Assembly: GCA_945957605.1 (NCBI GenBank) | Contig: CAMFLR010000002.1 | Coordinates: 62,001 to 126,000 of the forward strand | DNA: 64,000 bases | Source of the DNA: an uncultured Isosphaeraceae bacterium | GTDB lineage: Bacteria > Planctomycetota > Planctomycetia > Isosphaerales > Isosphaeraceae | Direction: 5' to 3' | Shown: piece by piece, positions 1 through 7,769 of the stretch | Layout of the letters: the number at the start of each line of letters is the position of its first letter | How positions within the stretch are numbered: position 1 is the first letter of the stretch | Notes under the pieces: model-generated | Told to the model about the DNA's origin: nothing | Database searches by the model: none | Seen by the model: only the letters and a program-made list of their open reading frames with translations | Made by a program: the position numbers and the translations under genes

Positions 1-432
1 TACTGGAAATTCGCACCGGCGGCCATCGCCCTCATCGTGCTCGCCGCCGTCTTTCTCCCCGGCTGGGTCAAAACCCTCAGCGCGACTCAAGGGGCGGTGC
101 GTACCTATTCGGTGCTGATCATGGCGGCTAACACGCAGGACTTGAACCTCGTGCGGGCTGCCTGTTCGAAGGAGTATCTCGCGAATCACAAGATCGTCGC
201 GGCGAAGGAGGGCGGGGTCGTCAACCTGCCGCGGAATATCAACAAGAACTTTCAGGCCTGGCGTGAGGGGGAGGTCGTGTATCTCTGCCCGACTAACCGA
301 GAAGGCCCAGTTTATCAGTTTGTGTATGAAGAGGACGGGTGGAAGTTCGACGGGCCGGCGGGAATCCTCCGCGGACGCGGCGAATTCATCCGTTCAATCT
401 CCGACGCGGAATTGATGACTGACGCACCTTAA
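1..432 (+). CDS. Membrane-anchored hypothetical protein, 5' end missing
   Basis: The reading frame is open from base 1, so the true start lies outside the window; 143 residues are readable before the TAA stop. A hydrophobic stretch near residues 5-22 (APAAIALIVLAAVFLPGW) looks like a transmembrane anchor or signal. It is followed by a roughly 110-residue domain with hydrophilic and aromatic segments that I do not recognise. A GTG at 37 could serve as an internal start but falls inside the hydrophobic stretch, which argues for a longer protein. The 171-base gap to the exbB-like gene leaves open whether they share a transcript. Confidence 0.6.
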   Translation, partial: YWKFAPAAIALIVLAAVFLPGWVKTLSATQGAVRTYSVLIMAANTQDLNLVRAACSKEYLANHKIVAAKEGGVVNLPRNINKNFQAWREGEVVYLCPTNREGPVYQFVYEEDGWKFDGPAGILRGRGEFIRSISDAELMTDAP

Positions 433-603
433 ATTGTTTCAACGTATTGATCTGTGAGCAGCGCACAGCGGGGTTCAATTGACAGAATCCGTGCCATCGC
501 TAGAATCGAATCCACGGTGGATGACCGATTTAGCAGCGCGAATCACGACGCACCAAGCCGAGGCCGAATCGTGCCGGCGGCGTCCACGGAGGAGACTCCC
601 TTG

Positions 604-1494
604 ATGTCAGCCAGGCGATTTGCCTCCCGATCTCTGCTCGTATTCGCGGTAGCGTTCGCCCTCGGCTGGATGAACTCCGCGACGGCCCAGGCCGTCAAAG
701 ACGAAGCGGAAGCTCCCGCCAAGCCCGCGGCCGCTGCTGCAAACGCGCCGACTCCCGCAAACGCCCAAACCCCGGCGAAGACCGCCGCGGGTGGCGTCAA
801 TAAAGACAGCGTGCTCCGGCTCTTCACCGGCTCCAACCCGATGATGTGGCTGCTCGGGCTCTGCTCGATCGTCACTCTCGGCTTTGCACTCGAACGCGTC
901 GTCGCACTCAGGCGGAGCCGCGTCATCCCGCGCGACTTTGTCGAGCGATTCCACGAGCGTCTCTCCGGCGGCAAGCTCGATCGCGACCGCGCCATCGAAC
1001 TCTGTCGCGCCAACGATAGTGCAGCCGCCCGAATCTTCGCACACGTCGTCCGCTACTGGGGCCTTCCCGCCGCCACGATTCGTCAGGCGGTCGAGGCCGA
1101 CGCGGCCGGCGAAATCGTCGACCTCAAGCGGCACATTCGCGTGCTCAACGGCACGTCGACGCTCGCCCCCCTCCTCGGCTTGCTGGGCACTGTTATCGGC
1201 ATGATCGAGTCGTTCGACGCACTCGGTTCCAAGAGCGGCGGGGCCAAGAGCGAAGCACTCGCGCAGGGGATCAGCCTCGCGCTCGTCTCGACGGCCGTCG
1301 GCTTGGGCGTGGCGATCGTTTCGGTCTCGATGTACTACTTTCTGCTCAACAAGGTCGACATCCTGGTGCGCGACCTCGACGAACAGGCCAGGCGAGCGAT
1401 CGACCTCGTTTCGGCCGAGGCGATTCGTCCGCCGGTCGATCGTCGTACGGGCTTCAGTTCAGAACACCCGCGTCATGAGTCTCGGATCCACTAA
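604..1494 (+). CDS. exbB: MotA/TolQ/ExbB-family proton channel protein
   Basis: Inner-membrane subunit of an ExbBD/TolQR-type motor that uses proton flow to energise outer-membrane or envelope processes. From ATG 604 the product is 296 residues, with GGAGG about 10 bases upstream; an in-frame upstream extension to 454 lacks such a site. It opens with a signal-like segment, then an Ala/Pro-rich linker. Three hydrophobic segments follow, near residues 80-100, 185-205 and 220-250. The second and third (TLAPLLGLLGTVIGMIESF and ISLALVSTAVGLGVAI) are the conserved pore helices of the family. The extra N-terminal signal and linker are common in planctomycete ExbB proteins. The exbD-like gene follows after a 165-base gap containing a palindromic repeat. 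Confidence 0.9.
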   Translation: MSARRFASRSLLVFAVAFALGWMNSATAQAVKDEAEAPAKPAAAAANAPTPANAQTPAKTAAGGVNKDSVLRLFTGSNPMMWLLGLCSIVTLGFALERVVALRRSRVIPRDFVERFHERLSGGKLDRDRAIELCRANDSAAARIFAHVVRYWGLPAATIRQAVEADAAGEIVDLKRHIRVLNGTSTLAPLLGLLGTVIGMIESFDALGSKSGGAKSEALAQGISLALVSTAVGLGVAIVSVSMYYFLLNKVDILVRDLDEQARRAIDLVSAEAIRPPVDRRTGFSSEHPRHESRIH

Positions 1495-1532
1495 ACCTTC
1501 TGCGCATTGTGCTTTTTCACAGCGACCGAGTC

Positions 1533-1607
1533 GGGTGCCACTGGCTATGCCAGTGCTTCTCGATGCAAAGACGAAGAGGAAGATCACTGGCAAAGCCAGT
1601 GGCACCC
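1533..1607. repeat. Palindromic repeat pair, family 1 (CACTGGC type)
   Basis: Two 23-base arms at 1533-1555 and 1585-1607 are inverted copies differing at one base. Each arm is itself a small hairpin, CACTGGC then GCCAGTG, so the unit is a palindrome of palindromes, the arrangement of REPIN elements. It lies between exbB and exbD. Such a transcript could fold and alter the exbB:exbD expression ratio, but that is inference. Confidence 0.75.
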
Positions 1608-1659
1608 AACCACAAGATCTCGCTGCGACAATGCACTAGCATCCGAGGATGACGCCGCC

Positions 1660-2106
1660 ATGCTTGCCCGTGCCCACGCCACTGACGACCTGCCACACAT
1701 CAACATGACGCCGATGGTCGACGTCGTGCTTTGCCTGCTCGTCTTCTTCATGGCGGCGACGCGACTCTACAACTGGGACGAGAAGGAATTCGACGTTAGC
1801 GTGCCCGAAGTGGCCGACGCTGCGCCACTCACCTCGGCCCCCGACGACATGACGGTGACGATTCTCGCCCCTGGCAAGGTCGCACTCGGCAGCGAAACGC
1901 TCGACCTTGACTCACTCATCCGCGTGCTCAAGGCGGCCAAGGCCCGCTATTCGGAGCAGGGTGTTTTCGTGCGAGGCGATGCCAAGCTCGGCTATCAGGA
2001 TCTCGCCGACGTCCTCTCCGCCTGCAACACGGCCGGCATTCGCAACGTCCGCCTGCCAGTACGCCCGCGCGAAGATGCGCCCGAACCATCCAAATCGAAG
2101 AAATAG
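1660..2106 (+). CDS. exbD: ExbD/TolR-family biopolymer transport protein
   Basis: Partner of the upstream ExbB-like channel. It is a single-pass membrane protein whose transmembrane aspartate carries the proton. From ATG 1660 the product is 149 residues. A short cytoplasmic leader (PHINMTPMVD) runs into one transmembrane helix, MVDVVLCLLVFFMAATRLY, with the invariant Asp at the start of the helix as in ExbD/TolR. A periplasmic domain with the family pattern of strands and helices follows, ending in LPVRP. The frame stays open upstream to 1507, but that extension would encode the palindromic repeat and is not credible as protein. Which outer-membrane partner it energises is not shown; no TonB or TolA is in the window. 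Confidence 0.9.
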   Translation: MLARAHATDDLPHINMTPMVDVVLCLLVFFMAATRLYNWDEKEFDVSVPEVADAAPLTSAPDDMTVTILAPGKVALGSETLDLDSLIRVLKAAKARYSEQGVFVRGDAKLGYQDLADVLSACNTAGIRNVRLPVRPREDAPEPSKSKK

Positions 2107-2124
2107 ATCATAACCCAATTCATT

Positions 2125-2285
2125 TAGGAGTTGCGCGGTTGGGATAACGCAATGGATCAGGATTGGGAGGCCTGGACAACTTGTTGTCCAGGTGGCGCAG
2201 CCACAAGAGGGTTGGACCGAACAGACTGCGATATCCTCTAATCGCTTCGCGACCGGGACAACGAGTTGTCCCGGCTACCCAACTG
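2125..2285. repeat. Palindromic repeat element, family 2, copy 1
   Basis: An inverted pair of roughly 48-base arms, each holding two hairpins. The first hairpin is TGGACAAC/GTTGTCCA in the left arm and GGGACAAC/GTTGTCCC in the right arm, so pairing is kept while bases change. The second is TGGC-GCA-GCCA versus TCGC-GAA-GCGA. The left flank also carries GGAGTTGCGCGGTTGGGA, which recurs at both ends of copy 2. The element sits between exbD and the DedA gene. Confidence 0.85.
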
Positions 2286-2351
2286 CCCGTTGTATCTCAT
2301 ATCAGATGCTCAGCTTCTAACCATTTTTTCTATCTTCAGAGAGACGTCATC

Positions 2352-3038
2352 GTGCGGGAAATGCTGCAACCGGTTCTTAACCTGATCAACGCCGACTATC
2401 TCGCCCACGCCGGTTATCTGGTGATGACGCTCATCATCTTCACCGAAACTGGCCTGCTTATCGGCTTCTGCCTGCCTGGCGACTCTCTGCTCATCACCGC
2501 CGGGATCTTTGCCGCCAGAGGCGACCTCGACATAGTGACGCTCAACCTCTGCCTCATCCCTGCCGCGATCATCGGCGATACTGTCGGTTACTGGATCGGC
2601 TACAAAACAGGCCCTCATATTTTCAATCGCAAGAAGTCGTTCCTGTTCAATCCCGCACACCTTCAGGAAGCTCACGACTTTTACGAACGCCACGGCGGCA
2701 AAGCGATCGTCTTCGCCCGGTTCGTGCCGATCGTTCGTACGTTCGCCCCGCTCGTCGCCGGCATCGGCCGAATGAACTATCGCAGCTTCCTGCTCTATAA
2801 CGTCTTCGGCGGAATCGGCTGGGTGCTGAGCATGACCGTGACCGGTTTTGTCTTCGGCCGCAAGTTCCCGGGTGCAGTGAATAATCTCGAAAAGATCATC
2901 ATCGTCGTCGCCGTCGTATCCGTCCTCCCTGCAGCGATTCCCATCATCAAGCGAATCCTCCAGCGCAAGCGACAACCGCTTGAAACCGTGCCGGCCGAAA
3001 CCGAATCGTCGACCGTCTCCAGCACCGAATCGGTCTAA
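2352..3038 (+). CDS. DedA-family (VTT domain) membrane protein
   Basis: Inner-membrane DedA/YqjA-type protein. The family is implicated in lipid-carrier flipping and proton-motive-force homeostasis. I chose GTG 2352 (228 residues) because a purine-rich GAGAGA lies just upstream; ATG 2361 is an alternative, and the longer frame from 2163 runs through the repeat element. Family signatures are visible. FTETGLLIGFCLPGDSLL carries the acidic residues that are essential in E. coli YqjA, and RFVPIVRTFAP carries the essential arginines. The GIGRMNYRSFLLYNVFGG motif and a C-terminal transmembrane helix follow. The charged Ser/Thr/Glu-rich tail is variable in the family. A strong bidirectional terminator follows. 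Confidence 0.9.
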   Translation: MREMLQPVLNLINADYLAHAGYLVMTLIIFTETGLLIGFCLPGDSLLITAGIFAARGDLDIVTLNLCLIPAAIIGDTVGYWIGYKTGPHIFNRKKSFLFNPAHLQEAHDFYERHGGKAIVFARFVPIVRTFAPLVAGIGRMNYRSFLLYNVFGGIGWVLSMTVTGFVFGRKFPGAVNNLEKIIIVVAVVSVLPAAIPIIKRILQRKRQPLETVPAETESSTVSSTESV

Positions 3039-3062
3039 ATCTTTCGGCGACGCGCAAAAACG

Positions 3063-3106
3063 AAAACGTCCGCGACCCGAGTATGATCGGGTTTCGGACG
3101 TTTTTC
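3063..3106. terminator. Bidirectional intrinsic terminator
   Basis: AAAACGTCCG at 3063-3072 pairs with CGGACGTTTT at 3095-3104, with an inner ACCCGA/TCGGGT helix. A T-run follows on the plus strand and A's flank the other side. It separates the convergent DedA and Phd genes and can serve both. Confidence 0.85.
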
Positions 3107-3143
3107 ATTTCGAACCGTTCGTCACGTCGTCGGGGGGATTTGC

Positions 3144-3431
3144 CTATTCGCCGAGCGTTTCCTCGAAGCCGTCGATATCGGCAGTGCGGAGGCCGCCACC
3201 CAGCAGCGCGCTCAGTTGCAGGCCGACGAGCGTCTCGCTCGGCGACTTGCGATCGCTTACGAGATTCAGGAACGACTCGGCACCGATCAAAACCGCCTTC
3301 GGCTTACCGTGGACCGTCAGCACAAACCTCACGTCGGCTTTCTGAAGCTCATTCAGAATCGAGGGCAAGTTCTGGTGAAGCTCACGACTGCCTATGATCC
3401 GAACCGGGGACTCGACCGACTTATCGGCCAT
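3144..3431 (-). CDS. Phd/YefM-family antitoxin without an adjacent toxin
   Basis: DNA-binding antitoxin of type II toxin-antitoxin systems; it normally autoregulates its operon and neutralises a Doc, YoeB or PIN toxin through its C-terminus. The 95-residue product has the family N-terminus IIGSRELHQNLPSILNEL followed by FVLTVHGKPKAVLIGAESF, the typical Phd fold. A textbook AGGAGG lies nine bases before ATG 3431. No toxin is adjacent: downstream on the same strand is a terminator and the convergent DedA gene, and upstream is non-coding. It is either a solitary regulator or the remnant of a pair. Confidence 0.85.
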   Translation of the reverse strand: MADKSVESPVRIIGSRELHQNLPSILNELQKADVRFVLTVHGKPKAVLIGAESFLNLVSDRKSPSETLVGLQLSALLGGGLRTADIDGFEETLGE

Positions 3432-3916
3432 GGATCAAGGCCTCCTGATCCAATAACTGTCGCGGACGACGTTCCGTCACGCAGTGGGAAAGGTCATCTG
3501 GGCGAGTGCCCGACCATGGAGAAAGGTGGATTGGTCCAACGAAATCGACCAACCCCAACATCGCAAGACCGGGCCAAGAAAAGCCCGAAGCTGAGATGTG
3601 AAGCGCAGGTTGTCACCCCGCAGCCTCGCGTTCGACCTGGCAAAGCGCCTGTTGCAATCAAGAGAGGACAGGCGCAAAACCCGACCGCCGGGAACGATTG
3701 TACGACTTTCCCCAGGATTATCAAGAGACCTGAAAGCTGATGAATTATATCCAAACGCATTTATCTGACAATCGCCAGCCGCGTTTCGGGCCCAAAATGC
3801 ATGCAGACAATCTAAGCTCCTGAAACGCGGCAAGTTGTGTCCGTGGAAGAGTGAGCGGAACCGCGATACGATGGGGCGAAATTCGACGCTTCGCACTCTC
3901 CAGAGGATCGCCCGCG
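3432..3916. other. Intergenic region between divergent genes
   Basis: About 485 bases separate the Phd antitoxin (minus) and the isomerase-like gene (plus). Open frames here lack ribosome-binding sites and protein-like composition. It presumably holds the two divergent promoters and possibly Phd operator sites, but I could not identify a specific palindrome or promoter with confidence. Confidence 0.5.
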
Positions 3917-4801
3917 ATGACGGCTTCGCGTAGAGAGTTTCTCAAACTTGGCCTGGCTTCAGCATTTACGTCGGCCGTTCCTTTGTTCGCTCGCGCCGCC
4001 GATGACTTGCCCGCACCCAAGTACACGCTGGCGATGAACCTCGAAATCATGTTTCCCGGCGGCATGCCCTACGAGGAACGCCTCGAACGCGCAGCGAAGT
4101 GTGGCGCGACGGCTTATGGCATCTGGTCGTACACGAACAAGAACATTGACGCGTTATTAAAGGTTCAAGCCAAGCACAAGATGGCGTGTGCGTCGATCAG
4201 CGGCAACCCGCTGACAGGCTGGTCAACCGGCCTCACGCAAACAGGCAAGGAAGCGGAGTTTCTCGCTGACTTCGAGAAGACCTGCAAGATTGCCAAGCGC
4301 CTCGGTGCGCCAAATTTGATCACGTTCGTCGGCGCGAAGCAGAAGGATATTCCCTGGGACGTCCAGGAGGCTCAGATCGTTGCCGGACTGAAGAAAGCCG
4401 GGCCTATCGCCGAGTCTTACGACGTGTTTCTCACCCTCGAACCGCTAAACCGCGTCGAGTCGCCGCAGATGACGATGCTCACGGTCGGCGACGCGTATCG
4501 CTACGCCGCCGGCGCGAACCATCCGCGCATCAAGGTCGACTTCGACATCTACCATCGTGCCTTGGGCGAAGGGAACATTCTCAACACGCTCGCCGAGGGA
4601 CTCAAAAAAGGTTTCGTTTCGTTCGTCGAAGTGGGAGACGTCCCCGGTCGCAAGGAACCAGGCTCGGGCGAAACAAACTATCGAAACATCTTCAATTTTC
4701 TACGACGTCAGGGCTATGCCGGCTACATCGGCATGGAGCATGGTACAACCTCGACGCCGCAAGAGGCGTGGGACCGCGTGAAGGAACTCGCCGGACTTTG
4801 A
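3917..4801 (+). CDS. Hydroxypyruvate isomerase-like TIM-barrel protein (Tat-exported)
   Basis: Sugar phosphate isomerase/epimerase-superfamily protein closest in motifs to hydroxypyruvate isomerase (Hyi). The start at ATG 3917 (294 residues) gives a twin-arginine signal, ASRREFLKLGLASAF, with predicted cleavage after ARA. Hyi-like landmarks are NLEIMFPGGMPYEERLERA, then LEPLNR, then VDFDIYHRALGEGNI, then VGDVPGRKEPGSGETNY and GYAGYIGMEH. These hold the Glu, Asp, His and Glu metal and substrate ligands of the family. Tat export of such barrels is frequent in planctomycetes, so the real substrate may be an extracytoplasmic sugar rather than hydroxypyruvate. DoxX follows 37 bases downstream and may be cotranscribed. 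Confidence 0.8.
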   Translation: MTASRREFLKLGLASAFTSAVPLFARAADDLPAPKYTLAMNLEIMFPGGMPYEERLERAAKCGATAYGIWSYTNKNIDALLKVQAKHKMACASISGNPLTGWSTGLTQTGKEAEFLADFEKTCKIAKRLGAPNLITFVGAKQKDIPWDVQEAQIVAGLKKAGPIAESYDVFLTLEPLNRVESPQMTMLTVGDAYRYAAGANHPRIKVDFDIYHRALGEGNILNTLAEGLKKGFVSFVEVGDVPGRKEPGSGETNYRNIFNFLRRQGYAGYIGMEHGTTSTPQEAWDRVKELAGL

Positions 4802-4838
4802 TCGCGGCGTTTCATTCCACTCAACAGGAACCTGAATC

Positions 4839-5237
4839 ATGTCGACCGACGTTACCCCCGCGCAGCCGCCCAAGGCGCTCAAGTGGATCGGCTGGGTTTT
4901 GTCCATCCTGCCGATCCCGCTTTTTGCCATGAGCGCTTTCACGAAGCTTCGTCCGCCTGAAGGCTTTCTCGAACAGTTCGCCGCCAAATCCGGCATGGAC
5001 GCCAACGTCATGGGGCCGCTCGGCGCTGTGGAGTTGGTCTGCGTGATACTCTACGCGATCCCGCAAACGTGCGTCCTCGGCGCGATCTTGCTCACTGGCT
5101 ACCTGGGTGGCGCGATTGCGACTCATGTGCACATGCGCGACTCGTTCATCATGCCTGCGGCCATCGGGGTCGTACTCTGGCTGGGAATTCTCCTGCGAGA
5201 CGCCAGGCTTCGCCAACTGTTGCCGATTCGTCGATGA
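4839..5237 (+). CDS. DoxX-like family membrane protein
   Basis: A 132-residue protein with four hydrophobic segments (around residues 15-32, 55-75, 78-98 and 100-120) matching the small DoxX/DoxX-like fold. The first helix leads into the typical AMSAFTKLRPPEGFLEQF amphipathic region. The GPLGAVELVCVILYAIP and LTGYLGGAIATHVHM segments fit the family pattern, including the conserved GG-x4-H region. DoxX-like proteins are associated with thiol/redox or quinone-linked functions in some bacteria, but the role here is unknown. AGGAA lies about 8 bases before ATG 4839. It lies 37 bases after the isomerase-like gene. Confidence 0.8.
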   Translation: MSTDVTPAQPPKALKWIGWVLSILPIPLFAMSAFTKLRPPEGFLEQFAAKSGMDANVMGPLGAVELVCVILYAIPQTCVLGAILLTGYLGGAIATHVHMRDSFIMPAAIGVVLWLGILLRDARLRQLLPIRR

Positions 5238-5247
5238 TTGAATTGAA

Positions 5248-5447
5248 AAGGAGTTACGCACTCGGTGTTAGACACGATGAGTAGGTGGTAACCGGGACAA
5301 CTTGCTTGTCTTGGTCGCGAAGCGACTGAAGGCCATTGCGATCTTTTACGCTTTGCCCTCTTGTGGCTGCGCGATCTGGACAACGAGTTGTCCAGGCCAC
5401 CGAAGCCAATCCACTGTGTTGTTCCAACCGCGCAATTCCCATCAAAG
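5248..5447. repeat. Palindromic repeat element, family 2, copy 2
   Basis: Same architecture as the element at 2125-2285. Outer arms carry GGAGTTACGCACTCGG on the left and TTCCAACCGCGCAATTCC (inverted) on the right. Inner arms hold CCGGGACAA/TTGTCTTGG, where G-T pairs keep the helix, and CTGGACAAC/GTTGTCCAG. A GTCGC-GAA-GCGAC hairpin lies in the left arm. It occupies the gap between the convergent doxX gene and the 5460 gene. Confidence 0.85.
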
Positions 5448-5450
5448 CAA

Positions 5451-5473
5451 GCGCCGGCATCAATTGCCGGCGC
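5451..5473 (-). terminator. Hairpin overlapping the stop of the 5460 gene
   Basis: A perfect nine-pair stem, GCGCCGGCA at 5451-5459 with TGCCGGCGC at 5465-5473, spans the stop codon of the minus-strand gene. The following minus-strand bases are only moderately T-rich, so terminator function is tentative. Confidence 0.4.
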
Positions 5474-6113
5474 AGCAATTTACGGCCTCAGGCGACGCAA
5501 CCTCGGCGCTCACCGTCTTTGGCGCCGTCGACAATCCCGGCACCTTCGCCGCATCATACTTTGATCCCGCCGAAACCTGCACGACCGTAATCCGCACCTT
5601 CGTCGGGAAGAACTTTTCGTGATCCTTACGCTTGTGCGCATGACCCGAACCGCCGCTGTCATCCTTGATTACCAGGTCCATCTGCTTGATCCCCTCGGAC
5701 CAGATGATCGCGTCGTTTTGCCAGAATGATTTCATCGGCACATCTTTTTCATAAACGCCCGCCTTTGTGAAGACTTGCGTACCGGTGCAGCCGTAACCGT
5801 TGCCTTTTCCCTTGTTGGGGATGTAGCAGATCGTCCAGGTGGTGGGGGCATCGCCGGCCGGCTTGTCGAGCACTTCGAGACGCACGTGCGCGGTGCCGTT
5901 GCGATAGTCGACAGGCGCGGTCCAGTCGCGGGGACGGCCGGCGTTGATCAGATTCCCTTTGACATAATAGTGCGACTTGCTGGGCTTGGCATTGTCGGCG
6001 TCGGCCTTGGTCATCGTGAACGTGACGTCGAACAGCACGAACTGCTCGGCCTGCGCCAGGCTGCAAGCTGCCAGGAAGACTGCCGCCGTAAGAAATGATC
6101 GTGAACGCGTCAC
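5460..6113 (-). CDS. Secreted hypothetical protein
   Basis: A 217-residue protein of unknown function. The start is GTG 6113, with GGAG about 9 bases upstream, giving a clear signal peptide (SFLTAAVFLAACSLAQA, cleavage before EQF). The longer frame from 6182 would bury this signal. The mature part looks like a beta-rich domain (QFVLFDVTFTMTK; YYVKGNLINAGRP; TWTICYIPNKGKGNGYGCTG) with a His/Lys-rich loop (SGHAHKRKDHEKFFP) and a terminal CC. I do not recognise the family. It is divergent from the DUF4198-like gene with a 168-base shared upstream region. Confidence 0.7.
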   Translation of the reverse strand: MTRSRSFLTAAVFLAACSLAQAEQFVLFDVTFTMTKADADNAKPSKSHYYVKGNLINAGRPRDWTAPVDYRNGTAHVRLEVLDKPAGDAPTTWTICYIPNKGKGNGYGCTGTQVFTKAGVYEKDVPMKSFWQNDAIIWSEGIKQMDLVIKDDSGGSGHAHKRKDHEKFFPTKVRITVVQVSAGSKYDAAKVPGLSTAPKTVSAEVASPEAVNCCAGN

Positions 6114-6281
6114 GTGAAAGCTCCGTCGAATCCTGGGAACAACAACGCTCCCAATGATGGTCGAGCCGTGGTTCGGTCTCAATGGGATTCTGGTCGCAAT
6201 TCGGGGCGAACCGGGCTACCTTCGACGTGTCGAATTCCGTGCAGGTTTTTGACGTTTCGTCGTCTCTTTGAGAGCTTACTC

Positions 6282-7640
6282 ATGATCGACCGCTCTTGCG
6301 TTCCCAGCGTCCGCCGACTGGCGATTGCCGTCTTTGCGATCATCACCCTCAACCAGGCCAGCGTGCAGGCGCATTTCTTGTTCGTGCGTATCAGCCCGCT
6401 CGGTGAAGGCGGCCGTCGCGCTGAGGTCTTTTTCAGCGAGAAGGCCGAAGCGGGAGACCCGCGATTCATCGCCAAGCTCACCGGCACGAAGCTGTGGGTT
6501 CAACCGAAGCCCGGCGCGTTCGAAGAACTTCCCGTCAAGCCCGGCATCGATCGCCTCCGCGCCCCCCTGCCAGCGAGCGGCAGCATCGCCGTGATTGGCG
6601 TCTGCGATTACGGCGTGCGTGCCCAGGCGAACAAGCCGTCGTTCCTGCTGCGCTACTATCCCAAAGCGGTCGCAGGATCGCCAAACGACGTGAATGCGTT
6701 CAAGCCCAAGCCCGAAGTGCCCTTTGAAATCGTTCCGCGCTTCGAGGGAGATTCGGCCACGTTCACCGTGCTCGTCGATGGCAAGCCGGCGAGCGGCATC
6801 AAGCTCACCACGGTCGACATCGATCTCACGAACCACACGTTCGTCACCAACGACGCCGGTCAGGCAAGCTGGAAACCGGGCAAGGGCGAGTTCTCGGTTT
6901 ATGCCGAGCGCGTCGTGAAAACGCCGGGCGTGCGTGATGGCGCGAGCTATGTCGAGATTCGCGAGTTCACGACAGTTGCTTTCCGCTATCCGCTCGAGCG
7001 CGATGACGCCGATTCCGAAGCGGTCGCCGAGTTTGAAAAGGCGATCGCGTCGCGGGCGCAGTGGACGAAGTTCCCCGGGTTCTCCGCGAAAATTAGCGGC
7101 GTGATCGAAGGCCGCGACTTCAACGGCACCGTCGAAGTTCCCGCCGATGGCAAGCCGAAGCTCTCGCTCGACGACGACGTCCACGCCGGTTGGATCGCGG
7201 ATCAACTTGGCTCGATCGTCCTGCACAGGAAAGCGGAAGCGACGTCCGATCGTCCCGTCCTGCGGTTTGCTGATGACGATGCAACTCATCCGCTCGGGCG
7301 CTTGCTCGAATTTGAAGGCGGTCGATTCGCGTCGAGCTATCGGATCAAGGATGGCCACATCACGACCGTGAACCGCGACATGGGCTCGTCGAGCCTGACG
7401 ATCGTCAATCTCGACACCGCCAAGAATGCCGAGGGGAAGGAGTTGCCCAAGACCTACCTCGTCCAGGTTTGGGATGCGAAGTCGGGCGCACTTACCCGGT
7501 CGGAGTCGGTCAGCGATGCCTGGAAGCGCGTTGGTGCGTTCGATCTGCCCGAGTCGCACACGGTGGTCACCTCGAACAATCAGGGGGTGATTGTCCGCGA
7601 GTTTCTTCTCAGTGAGATCAAACTCCTGTCGGGCAAGTGA
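6282..7640 (+). CDS. Secreted DUF4198-like plus DUF3386-like two-domain protein
   Basis: A 452-residue exported protein. ATG 6282 gives a signal peptide (LAIAVFAIITLNQASVQA) cleaved just before HFLFV, the usual first strand of DUF4198 proteins. The N-terminal half (to about residue 235) shows the DUF4198 order, ending with an Ig-like repeat (TVLVDGKPASGIKLTTVD, then NDAGQASWKP). The second half (about 245-445) resembles DUF3386: TKFPGFSAKISGVIEG, DQLGSIVLHRK, and repeated strands ending VVTSNNQGVIVREFLLSE. DUF4198 proteins often accompany metal uptake, and DUF3386 is uncharacterised. The domain names rest on remembered motif patterns, so treat them as probable. The original frame extends to 6114 but lacks a start signal there. 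Confidence 0.75.
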   Translation: MIDRSCVPSVRRLAIAVFAIITLNQASVQAHFLFVRISPLGEGGRRAEVFFSEKAEAGDPRFIAKLTGTKLWVQPKPGAFEELPVKPGIDRLRAPLPASGSIAVIGVCDYGVRAQANKPSFLLRYYPKAVAGSPNDVNAFKPKPEVPFEIVPRFEGDSATFTVLVDGKPASGIKLTTVDIDLTNHTFVTNDAGQASWKPGKGEFSVYAERVVKTPGVRDGASYVEIREFTTVAFRYPLERDDADSEAVAEFEKAIASRAQWTKFPGFSAKISGVIEGRDFNGTVEVPADGKPKLSLDDDVHAGWIADQLGSIVLHRKAEATSDRPVLRFADDDATHPLGRLLEFEGGRFASSYRIKDGHITTVNRDMGSSSLTIVNLDTAKNAEGKELPKTYLVQVWDAKSGALTRSESVSDAWKRVGAFDLPESHTVVTSNNQGVIVREFLLSEIKLLSGK

Positions 7641-7706
7641 AAGCGGTGATCTGAATGGCGGCGCTGAGATCATGAGATCGAGCGACGTCGCTCAATCCAA
7701 AGCGCA

Positions 7707-7739
7707 CAAAAACACCAGGCCCCAAACGGGGCCTGGTGT
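7707..7739 (-). terminator. Intrinsic terminator of amt
   Basis: ACACCAGGCCCC at 7712-7723 pairs perfectly with GGGGCCTGGTGT at 7728-7739 across a 4-base loop. On the minus strand it is followed by TTTTTG. It lies 31 bases past the amt stop codon. Confidence 0.9.
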
Positions 7740-7769
7740 CTCATTGCGATCCGATGGTGACCGGCAATC

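Noticed and set aside
454-603. Longer start for the exbB-like gene
   Set aside because: The extension from 454 lacks a ribosome-binding site and would place a polar stretch before the signal-like segment at 604.
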